Shown one piece after another: positions 1 to 7,244 of a stretch of DNA of 21,302 nt (positions are counted from its first letter, which is position 1; every line of letters begins with the position of its first letter). The translations under genes and the position numbers were made by a program. The notes under the pieces are model-generated. The model was not told where the DNA came from and did no database searches. It was given only the letters and a program-made list of their open reading frames with translations. The DNA is from Coemansia sp. RSA 1804 (lineage: Eukaryota > Kickxellomycota > Kickxellomycetes > Kickxellales > Kickxellaceae), in NCBI GenBank assembly GCA_027578815.1, contig JANBTH010000310.1, positions 1 to 21,302 on the forward strand. Direction: 5' to 3'.

Positions 1-695
1 CCTTTTATACCACTTGCTGCGCATAGACAAAGCCAAACATCTACAACGGGTTCATCAGATTGTGGCTCTCAGACGCGGCTTTTGTATGCGTTTCCGTGGC
101 AAGGCGGGTTTGCTGTATGTTCTTGTAGAGAGCTTCAATGGATGGGGGGAGGGACAGCAAAGGGGACGCGCAGCAACGTGTCTTTGAGCCAGCCGACCCG
201 TCTACTTGCGAGGGACGGCTGCTATGGTTGCGATACAAGCGAGTATTCGCTGAGATAAGGGGCGCTGGTTGTCGAACAATGGCTGTAGTCCTGGATTTCT
301 GTCTGCTCTACTTTGGATAGCGTCGCCACAAGCAGTAGTGCCGGTTCCCTAAATGTCTTGCCAAAACAAGGCTGCACAGATAAATCCCAATGCAGCATAT
401 AACGCGTAGAACACGCGTGCTGGCATTCTCTTGCTGTCTTGGAAACCAGTTTTGCTGTTTGTTTACTTGTTTACTTTTTCTTAACTGAATGCGTTGCTCG
501 CACGACTCATAGCTAAGACAAGCAGCTAAGCCAGCCTTCTTTCTTGGATGACACTTATGATAAATGCGACGGAAACCCCGTCTGAACTGCCACTACAACC
601 TCCAAAACTCGCCCATTTCTTCGGGATGAAAAACGTTCTCAATGTAAAAACACTAGTGACTTTTGTTGGAAGAAACATCTCGTCTAGAAAACAGT
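1..695. other. Left-edge region without a supported gene
   Basis: I see no conserved protein here. On the minus strand there are three short open stretches in three different frames. One is a 25-codon ATG ORF (426 to 349) with a hydrophobic start, one is an open stretch ending at 222, and one ends at 41 and reads as a helical, Gln/Thr-rich tail. They could be exons of a small gene, but no consensus GT donor joins them, so I do not call a gene. The part near 600-695 is probably the 3' flank of the MPP6 gene, which is transcribed leftwards. Confidence 0.4.
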
Positions 696-1316
696 CTATT
701 CGTGCTTGCGCTTGAGCCGACTGTTTTGCTCCCTTAGCGACAGCGGTGTCTGTGGCCTCTGCGGTGTTGTTTCTCCGGACCTGCTGAGCTTGGACGGACG
801 TGGTGTTTTTGACTTTTCAGTTCTGATTTGATCTTCAACGATCTGCTGTGCCGACGCATCTTGCTCCAGCTTCAATGCCTCTGCATTCTGTCTGAACGAG
901 TTAAATGACCGCCTTCCGATCATCGACTCTTTGGTTGTTGATGTTTTCCCAGATGGCATCTTGAGATAGCTCGTTTCATAGACAACCCGTGTCCTAGGAC
1001 GCTCTTCCGACATGACCTCTTCCGGATAGACTGCTCTCCAATGCGACTCATCTATCATCTTTCTTTCGCGCTTTTTCTCGGCATCCGCCTTGGCTTTGTC
1101 CGCAGACCGCTGCATAAACTACATATACAACAAGAAAAACATTATAGCTTTTGAGTAAGGCAATGTGTGCATCCATGAGCCGTGCGCTGTTTCTCTAAGG
1201 CGGATAAACACATTGATAAAGCGCATTACCTTCATTGACTGCAGCTTCGAAGAAAGCCGCCTGTCATCTTGCAGATCCGGTGACTCTTTTGCCGATGCCA
1301 TTACTACACCATCCAT
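696..1316 (-). CDS. MPP6: M-phase phosphoprotein 6 (MPP6), nuclear exosome cofactor, two exons
   Basis: This is an RNA-binding cofactor that docks on the nuclear RNA exosome and helps recruit the Mtr4 helicase for rRNA and snoRNA processing. Exon 1 is 1316-1230 (29 codons) and exon 2 is 1118-696, giving 169 residues, close to the roughly 160 of human MPP6. Splicing recreates the family signature across the junction: LSSKLQSMK from exon 1 followed by FMQRS from exon 2. The animal protein has the same MKFMQR core near its N-terminus. Further matches are a basic helix leading to ESHW and the later GRRSFNSF element, which aligns with the family's GRxSFxxF. The tail is basic and rich in Ser, Thr and Pro. 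The first ATG is at 1316, and an in-frame ATG at 1301 is a possible alternative start. The gene is divergent from malonyl-CoA decarboxylase. The identification rests on motif memory, not a search. Confidence 0.82.
1119..1229 (-). other. Spliceosomal intron in MPP6 (111 nt)
   Basis: The donor is AAG|GTAATG at 1229 and the acceptor is ATGTAG at 1119. An alternative CAG acceptor nine bases further in would stay in frame but delete FMQ, which belongs to the conserved MKFMQR motif, so the TAG acceptor is preferred. The intron is phase 0. Read through, it introduces a stop just before exon 2. Confidence 0.8.
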
Positions 1317-1788
1317 TTAGTACGGCGGCTATGTATATACTCGTATAAAACCTAAAAATAAATGGACGCTTTAACTGTATAAACTGCTGCGTATTGACCG
1401 CTTAAATTTTGACTAGATCGTTTAATGCCACGCAGATTTCGAATAAAGTACGGCCAAAGCGATTCCAGCTTTGCTCATAATGGGTAATGCGTCTATTGGT
1501 CACATGATTATGCTGTATCTTTGTTTCGAGATCCTCGTCTCATTCTTTGAATTCTGTGCATTGGGAGCGAAGACCTTCTTTTTAGCCATCGCAGTTCAAT
1601 GGTACTTATCAGCACCAATTGCTTTCTTCTTTTTTATTGCAGTTATCTTGTCGTGCTTTGGTTGTTTGATACACATGAATCGGATGAATGTCCAAATATA
1701 GCATATAAATTATCCTCTTGCACTTTTGAATTCACAACAGCCACTCCTACTACTACGCCTGCCTTTTTCATGCGCTTTTCTCTTGGCT
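1317..1788. promoter_or_regulatory. Divergent promoter region between MPP6 and malonyl-CoA decarboxylase
   Basis: About 470 bp separate the two start codons, which point away from each other. A TATA-like element, TATAAAT at 1704-1710, lies 79 bases before the decarboxylase ATG. The interval also holds a 73-codon hydrophobic plus-strand ORF from ATG 1480 to 1701, rich in Phe and Ile. It may be chance: its opposite strand is simply Lys/Glu-rich and it lacks any motif I know. A GTAATG donor-like site at 1484 could link an upstream ATG at 1425 to an acceptor at 1823, giving the decarboxylase another N-terminus. I think this less likely than the unspliced start. Confidence 0.45.
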
Positions 1789-3477
1789 ATGCTTGCAAAC
1801 AGACAGAGTTCATTATTATCTAGGCTACATACAACACACGTGTTAAAAGCCCACAGATACAGGGATAAAACAGCACACTTCTTGTCTGCACTGTCAAAGG
1901 AAATGATCAGTCCAGCTGCTCCTTCCAGCGCTTTGATCCATTCCAGCACACATTGTGGTAAAGGCTCTTCTTCTGTGCGCGACGGATCTGAGCTGAGCCA
2001 GCCACTTGAGCCAGCAAACGTCCGTGCCTTTTGGGACAATATCAACCAGGAGGATGAGGCCGACAGATCGGCTGCAACGAATACGCAGCAGAAGGTTGTG
2101 GATATTGCCAAACAGCGCATGCTCGTTTCAACGATCATTCACCAAAAGGACCACAAGGGCGCGGTTATGCTTGGGCTGTATACCCAACGCTTATGTGATG
2201 TGTACGAACGGCTGGACAAACCCTCGCGTGTAGTGTTTTTGCAGATGCTTTCACGCGAGTTTTGCACAGCCAAAGGGGACGCTCAGGAATCAGCTAGAAG
2301 GTATCTAGAAAGCGCTGCGAAATCCAGCGATCCGATACAGAGTGTGCTTTTTGCGCGCAATCTTCGCGACGATCTCACTCCGTTATACACCGAGTTGTTT
2401 GACCAGATAAACCGATTACCAGGCGGATTCGCCTTTCTGGTGCACATGCGAGCAGATATGCTTGCACAGATACGCAACGATCGCGATGACGCGGCGCTTC
2501 GGGCAATGAGTGACTCGCTGATGAAAAAGCTCGAGACATGGATTATTGGCACTCTGGATCTCAAGCGAATTACTTGGAACTCACCGGCATACACGATTGA
2601 AAAACTCGGCCAGTACGAGGCGGTTCATGCGGTAAAGTCGTGGCTTGATGTGAAGCGCAGACTCGGAAACGGCCGCAGGTGCTTTGGGTTTTTTCACCGC
2701 AGTGTGCCAATGGAACCGCTGGTCTTTGTGTGGGTTGCGCTGACAAACGAAATTACGGGCAGTGTGCAGAGCATTCTACGAGAGCGCGAGCCGACAAGCA
2801 CGCTCGGCGAGGGCTCGGCAAAGTGCGCTATTTTCTACTCTATCAACTCGCAGCCTGGTCTATCTGGCGTGGATTTGGGCAACTTTCTTATAAAACGGGT
2901 TGTCGCCGTGTTACAGGCGGAGCTTCCAAACATCAGCGCCTTCTGCACTCTTTCGCCGATGCCACGCTTCCGTGTCTGGCTTGACCAATGGCTTACACAG
3001 GAACGACTGTCTCATCCTCCGGAGGATATAGCCATCAGCAAGAAGGCGCTGGATGCCTTGCTGTCGAGGGTTCCAACTGCAACCACATGGACTGCTGCGC
3101 TGAAACATGTTATCGATAGTCACGGGTGGACGAGCGACCAGCAGACTCTCGATGCGATGGAGCCGGTTGTTTGCGCACTAGGCGCGCATTACCTTGTCAG
3201 CATCAAGCGAGGAAAGGCACATTCAGCACTCGATCCTGTGGCAAACTTCCACCTGCGCAACGGCGCCTGTCTTCATCGTGTCAACTGGCGCGGAAACACA
3301 TCATACAATGGGCTGCGCCAGTCGCTTGGGCTAATGTGCAACTACAACTACATCCTGGATCGGATCGAGGACAACAACGAGAACTACGTTCGGGACGGAA
3401 CAATCGCAGTATCTGGGAGCGATTCATATGTTGATGCCGCCAAGAGACTTTCTCTGTCTTCGTCTGCAAAGCTTTAG
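1789..3477 (+). CDS. MLYCD: Malonyl-CoA decarboxylase
   Basis: The enzyme converts malonyl-CoA to acetyl-CoA and CO2, clearing malonyl-CoA in mitochondria and peroxisomes. The reading frame is open upstream from a TTG at 1726, but the first ATG is at 1789, giving 562 residues (human enzyme 493). Residues 1 to about 300 form the helical N-terminal domain. The GNAT-like catalytic domain follows, with EPLVFVWVALT near 310, AIFYSI, and GVDLGNFLIKRVV. The LSPMPRF motif carries the expected catalytic Ser at about residue 389. ANFHLRNGA carries the expected catalytic His at about residue 488. The 99-residue spacing is close to the 94 in the human protein. The last three residues are AKL, a PTS1-type peroxisomal signal. 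The first 25 residues are rich in Arg, Ser, Leu and His without acids, as in a mitochondrial leader. The gene is followed 181 bp downstream by the exonuclease gene on the same strand. Confidence 0.93.
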   Translation: MLANRQSSLLSRLHTTHVLKAHRYRDKTAHFLSALSKEMISPAAPSSALIHSSTHCGKGSSSVRDGSELSQPLEPANVRAFWDNINQEDEADRSAATNTQQKVVDIAKQRMLVSTIIHQKDHKGAVMLGLYTQRLCDVYERLDKPSRVVFLQMLSREFCTAKGDAQESARRYLESAAKSSDPIQSVLFARNLRDDLTPLYTELFDQINRLPGGFAFLVHMRADMLAQIRNDRDDAALRAMSDSLMKKLETWIIGTLDLKRITWNSPAYTIEKLGQYEAVHAVKSWLDVKRRLGNGRRCFGFFHRSVPMEPLVFVWVALTNEITGSVQSILREREPTSTLGEGSAKCAIFYSINSQPGLSGVDLGNFLIKRVVAVLQAELPNISAFCTLSPMPRFRVWLDQWLTQERLSHPPEDIAISKKALDALLSRVPTATTWTAALKHVIDSHGWTSDQQTLDAMEPVVCALGAHYLVSIKRGKAHSALDPVANFHLRNGACLHRVNWRGNTSYNGLRQSLGLMCNYNYILDRIEDNNENYVRDGTIAVSGSDSYVDAAKRLSLSSSAKL

Positions 3478-3658
3478 TGACTTTGTGGTTTTGCCTTTGC
3501 TTTGGCCATCATGTGACACTGGCCACAAGTTGTACTTGTGCTGTATGCGTGTCTAGCGACAACCATCGCATGCCATTTTCTGGAGTTGCTTGTCTCTTGT
3601 ATGCAGTCTTTCTTTGCACATTTTCTTCTTTAACCCCAATCTTTATATTTGAATAGGA

Positions 3659-4966
3659 ATGGCCAGCATACCAAGCGCATGTGCGCATAGAGCGTGGCTC
3701 GAGGTTGCCAAGAATATTTCGTCTTGCTCAGACAAAGATCTTCTGACCGTCATGTCCTACAACATTCTCTGCCAGACTCTCATAAAGCGATCTCGCTATC
3801 CATATGCAAGCAAGGGAAGTCTCAAATGGAAAACCCGCAAGGAAGCCTTGTTCAAGGAGCTCAAGCATTGGGACGCCGACATTGTATGTCTTCAGGAAAT
3901 GGGGATCAACTACTGGAATGAGGATTTCGATCGCTTTTTTGTGGCGAACGGATACAGATCGAGGTTCTTCTTCAATACCTTTAAATCACATGGAGTGTCC
4001 GTTTCGTGGAAAAGGTCAAAGTTTCACATCGTTGACGAGCTTCATGTTTCAATGGATGGCTCTGCTGAGGTATGTGGCGAGTCATTGAATACCCAGAACA
4101 TTGCACTTGTTGTTGTCCTGCGCAAGGGCTCTGAAACAAGATGTTTGGACGCTGAAGATGACGAGTCAGGTGCTAGAAATTGCGCGGAAGCGCTTGGCAA
4201 GGCCCCTGGGGTTATCATATCCAACACCCATTTGTACTGGCTTCCTGGCGGTTGCTATGAGCGTCTGCAGCAACAGATAGTGTTGCTGAGAGGAGTGAAG
4301 GAAATGCAGGAAAAGTACCCGGATTTCGCGGTTATCTCGTGTGGCGACTTTAACACCACCCCTGACGATGCAGGATACGATCTTTTGACCAAACCACGAC
4401 CAGTAAAGCTAAATGAATGGCAACTGGACAACCTGCTTCCACGCACCATAGAGGATGACGATGATGATGAAGAGGATGATCCAGGCAGTAAAGCTGGCAA
4501 AGCAACTGCGGCGTCTACTGCAGTCGGCTCAAACAACAAAGGGGCCGGTTCAAAGAGTTATGCTTCTGTCACTGCCTCTCCATTTGATGAGGAATGCGCT
4601 AGGGCAAAGAGGGCCAAACTAGAAGAACAGGAGCGTAAGCTGGAAGAGCAAGCCAAAGTGGATGCCGAACGAGTACAAAGGCTTGTTTCTACAATCCAGC
4701 GGGATTATAAGCCATTGCAAAGTTGCTATGGCGCCTATACCAATATTGACGATTCCTACCGTACAGAACAGTGGCATGGTGAGCCGAAATTTACGAACTA
4801 CACCGATTGGAAGGGAACCCTTGATTACATCTTTTTTGCGCCTGGGCCTGAGATTTCATTACGTGACATTGTTTCGTTGCCCGATGAGAAGCGCCTGAAG
4901 CCTGGCTTGCCTAACGATGCATTCCCCAGCGACCACGTTTCTCTGCTTGCGCGCTTTGGAATTTAG
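3659..4966 (+). CDS. NGL2: NGL2-like RNA exonuclease, endonuclease/exonuclease/phosphatase (CCR4) family
   Basis: This is a predicted Mg2+-dependent 3'-5' exoribonuclease of the CCR4/nocturnin/NGL group; yeast Ngl2 trims 5.8S rRNA precursors. The 435 residues show the full EEP active-site series: MSYNIL (Asn35), CLQEMG (Glu80), NTHLYW (His191), GDFNTTP (Asp230 and Asn232), LDYIFF (Asp389) and the terminal SDHVSLL (Asp425, His426). The RYPYASKGSLKW segment near residue 46 is typical of the NGL branch. An insertion between GDFN and DYIFF (about 264-345) begins with a run of Asp/Glu, passes through a Gly/Ala/Ser-rich stretch, and ends in a charged, probably coiled-coil helix of Glu, Gln, Arg and Lys. 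No leucine-rich repeats are present, so it is not CCR4 itself. I see no clear targeting signal. The ATG at 3659 is the first in frame and has G at +4. The choice between NGL2 and NGL3 naming is uncertain. Confidence 0.87.
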   Translation: MASIPSACAHRAWLEVAKNISSCSDKDLLTVMSYNILCQTLIKRSRYPYASKGSLKWKTRKEALFKELKHWDADIVCLQEMGINYWNEDFDRFFVANGYRSRFFFNTFKSHGVSVSWKRSKFHIVDELHVSMDGSAEVCGESLNTQNIALVVVLRKGSETRCLDAEDDESGARNCAEALGKAPGVIISNTHLYWLPGGCYERLQQQIVLLRGVKEMQEKYPDFAVISCGDFNTTPDDAGYDLLTKPRPVKLNEWQLDNLLPRTIEDDDDDEEDDPGSKAGKATAASTAVGSNNKGAGSKSYASVTASPFDEECARAKRAKLEEQERKLEEQAKVDAERVQRLVSTIQRDYKPLQSCYGAYTNIDDSYRTEQWHGEPKFTNYTDWKGTLDYIFFAPGPEISLRDIVSLPDEKRLKPGLPNDAFPSDHVSLLARFGI

Positions 4967-5221
4967 CTGAAATCCAAATCCGAGTGCTCTTCATTTTTCT
5001 CTGACTGCAATGTGATGATGACCTTGATTTTCTTTTTTGCTAGCATCAATATTAAGCCTAATTAGCATTGCGATACACCATCATGCGTGGAGAACAAGGC
5101 TTTATCGTTTTGATTTATCTTTTTCCCTTTTATCTCTCCTCTTTCAATATTATTTCCAAATACACCCTTTTTTCCTTTTTTGCTAAAAAAAAATTGTATT
5201 TGAGCTTTGTTGTATCATAAT
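4967..5221. promoter_or_regulatory. Intergenic region with homopolymer T and A tracts before NAPRT
   Basis: This is a pyrimidine-rich stretch of 255 bp. It contains T runs around 5027-5037 and 5168-5180 and a run of nine A at 5185-5193, about 30 bases before the NAPRT ATG. Such poly(dA:dT) tracts are common nucleosome-depleted fungal promoter DNA. It also has to hold the terminator of the exonuclease gene. No specific factor site is recognised. Confidence 0.4.
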
Positions 5222-6457
5222 ATGAAAACGATTGAAGAGCATACGCCACAATCAATACTCGACCAGGATCTGTACAAATTCTGCATGCAAAATGCAGTCC
5301 TGGAACACTATCCTGATGTCAATGTCGAGTATCAATTTACCAACCGCGAACTATCAATGAAGTTCACTGAGGATTCATTTGCATGGCTGCAGTGTAAGAT
5401 ATTAGAGCTCTCCAAGCTGGCAGCAACAAGCAAAGACATTGACTACTTAGGATCAGCCTGTTCTTACCTGTCTTCAGAATACTTGAGCTACCTATCGCAG
5501 CTCAGATTCAATCCAGCAGAAGAAGTATTGTGCGGATTCAATAAAAACACGTGTTCACTAAGCCTTCAGATCAAGGGCAAATGGTGCAAGGTTATTCTTT
5601 ACGAGGTCCCATTGCTGGCACTTGTTTCTGAGTCTTATTACAGATTTGTGGATAAAGACTGGAACCATGACGGCCAAAGACAGAAAATAAAGGCCAAGGC
5701 AAGGGCACTCGTATCGGCAGAATGCAAGTTTGCGGAGTTTGGCACAAGGCGTAGAAGAGACTTTACCACGCAAGACATTGTAATGTCTGCTCTTCTGGAG
5801 GTTTCATCAGAGTTCCCAGGGTATCTGAGCGGAACGTCAAATGTCTACATGGCACGCAAATATGGCATTCCTCCTGTCGGCACAGTGGCACACGAGTGGA
5901 CAATGGGCGTTGCAGCCTTAGAGGGCACCTACGAGAATGCAAATAGGCTGGCCATGCAAAAGTGGCTGGCAACCTTCAACGGCGACCTAGGCATAGCACT
6001 GACAGACACGTTTGGCACTAGGGCATTTCTTGCAAACTTTGACTATAGCCTTGCATCGGCATATGACGGTGTGCGCCAAGATTCTGGTGACCCTATAAAG
6101 TTTATTGAGGCTGTCAACAACCACTACAAATCGCTTGGCGTCGACCCTTCAACAAAAGTCGTTGTTTTTTCTGATGGCTTGAATCCCGAATCGGCCATCC
6201 TCATAAAGAAGAGCTGTGGGCGGTATGCAATGAACTGCTCGTTCGGAATTGGGACAAACTTCACAAACGATTTTAATTGCGCTTCAGATCAGTCGCAAAA
6301 GAGCAATGCTGTGAATATTGTGATCAAGCTCTTCAAATGCAATGGCAAGCCTTGCATCAAGTTAAGCGACTCGCCAACAAAGCATTCCGGTGACCCTGCA
6401 GAGGTGGAGCGCGCCCTAGCTATGCTTTGTAACAAAGGATTAAGCAGTAATAGATAA
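5222..6457 (+). CDS. NPT1: Nicotinate phosphoribosyltransferase
   Basis: The enzyme joins nicotinate to PRPP with ATP hydrolysis to make nicotinate mononucleotide, the first step of the Preiss-Handler salvage route to NAD. The frame opens at a TTG (5207), but the first ATG is at 5222 (MKTIEEHTPQ), giving 411 residues against 429 in yeast Npt1. Family motifs run in order: LDQDLYKFCMQ near the N-terminus; ILYEVPLLALVSE; FGTRRRRD at about 173-180, part of the phosphoribosyl and nicotinate site; SGTSNV; GTVAHEW, whose His224 is the expected phosphorylated histidine; LTDTFGT; VRQDSGDP; FSDGLN; and FGIGTNFTND at about 341-350. The C-terminal DSPTKHSGDP matches the KISDxxxKxxGDP block. It is complete and intronless. 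It lies in tandem with the exonuclease and upstream of the secreted PY-repeat gene on the same strand. Confidence 0.95.
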   Translation: MKTIEEHTPQSILDQDLYKFCMQNAVLEHYPDVNVEYQFTNRELSMKFTEDSFAWLQCKILELSKLAATSKDIDYLGSACSYLSSEYLSYLSQLRFNPAEEVLCGFNKNTCSLSLQIKGKWCKVILYEVPLLALVSESYYRFVDKDWNHDGQRQKIKAKARALVSAECKFAEFGTRRRRDFTTQDIVMSALLEVSSEFPGYLSGTSNVYMARKYGIPPVGTVAHEWTMGVAALEGTYENANRLAMQKWLATFNGDLGIALTDTFGTRAFLANFDYSLASAYDGVRQDSGDPIKFIEAVNNHYKSLGVDPSTKVVVFSDGLNPESAILIKKSCGRYAMNCSFGIGTNFTNDFNCASDQSQKSNAVNIVIKLFKCNGKPCIKLSDSPTKHSGDPAEVERALAMLCNKGLSSNR

Positions 6458-7244
6458 AGATGTGAATGGCTGTTTCCTCCACATTTTTGCACTTTCCCAG
6501 TTAAGCCAGCATAAAATATGCGGTAATTTTCCCATGCCATTTGGCTGTGGAAAGTGCTTGCGGTCGTTAGATTGTTTAAAGGCTACACCTTCCTCCTACG
6601 TCTCTCACAAAAGCCTGCATTGCGGAGGTAGCAAGCATTTTTAGGTTACTACTGCCAAAATGAATGATGAGTGGGAGAGTATAGGGAGACTTTTATTGTT
6701 TTCGTACGGCGGTGTTTTCTTTACTCGTCGAATGCTTTAAATAAAATAATTAAAAAATATTATTAAACCCAGGAATAGCTTGATTATCCAATGTGAATAA
6801 TGGCTATGTAATATTACACGCCTTTGAATATAACTTTTAAATTATATTCACACCATCTTGTAAAAAGGAAGGAATAATGAGAGATTGTGGGGGAGAAATG
6901 TACATCTAATTCATTATATGGAGTGGATAGCCAAACCAAAAATTGTCAATTAATACCAGTTTTCGACGTTATTGTTTCCTGACTTTGGTGTAATGCTATT
7001 ACCAATAACTCAACATCTCCAAAAAGAGATGATTGATTGACGTTTATCATACTGTAACATATTTAAAAGCCGACATCCATCTTCTCTGCTCGAGCAATAA
7101 CTATGCAAATTTCTTCTGTCGGATTATTTTAATATTATATGCTTGCGTGGCAGCTCCCTATTTAATACTATTCTTGTTAGAAGCCTAATTTTGACAACTA
7201 TCGTATATCCTTTCTATATCGTTCAAAATAAGTGTAATTACAAA
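6458..7244. other. AT-rich intergenic region, promoter of the PY-repeat protein gene
   Basis: There is no supported gene in these 787 bases. The first 200 include a 60-codon open frame that looks accidental. From about 6730 the DNA becomes strongly AT-rich. It holds a perfect 9-bp inverted repeat (6825-6833 with 6842-6850) and a GTAATATTAC palindrome at 6809-6818. ATATTTAAAAG at about 7059-7069 is a possible TATA element for the gene starting at 7245. The upstream open frame from a TTG at 7143 lacks an ATG before 7245. Confidence 0.45.
6825..6850. repeat. Perfect inverted repeat, 9-bp arms, 8-nt loop
   Basis: TGAATATAA at 6825-6833 is the exact reverse complement of TTATATTCA at 6842-6850. 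The arms are almost pure A/T, so a stable hairpin is unlikely. A palindromic protein-binding site or chance in AT-rich DNA is more plausible. Confidence 0.4.

Noticed and set aside
1525..1614. Minus-strand ORF starting MAKKKVFAPNAQNSKNE, resembling the start of a RAMP4/SERP protein
   Set aside because: It ends after 29 codons. No hydrophobic tail follows in any frame and no consensus donor is present.
1480..1701. 73-codon hydrophobic plus-strand ORF that might be a DPM2-like two-helix membrane protein
   Set aside because: The spacing of its helices loosely fits DPM2, but the TYYTxW and PFxD hallmarks are absent. Phe-rich frames arise easily opposite Lys/Glu-rich sequence, and it lies in the MCD promoter region.
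1726..1788. Upstream extension of the decarboxylase frame from a TTG
   Set aside because: TTG starts are not normal in eukaryotic nuclear genes, and the first ATG at 1789 gives a sensible leader. The same reasoning moved the starts of NAPRT and the PY-repeat protein.
6809..6818. GTAATATTAC, containing the TAATATTAC nick-site sequence of some rolling-circle viruses
   Set aside because: There is no stem-loop of the required form and no Rep gene nearby. A short A/T-rich palindrome is expected by chance here.
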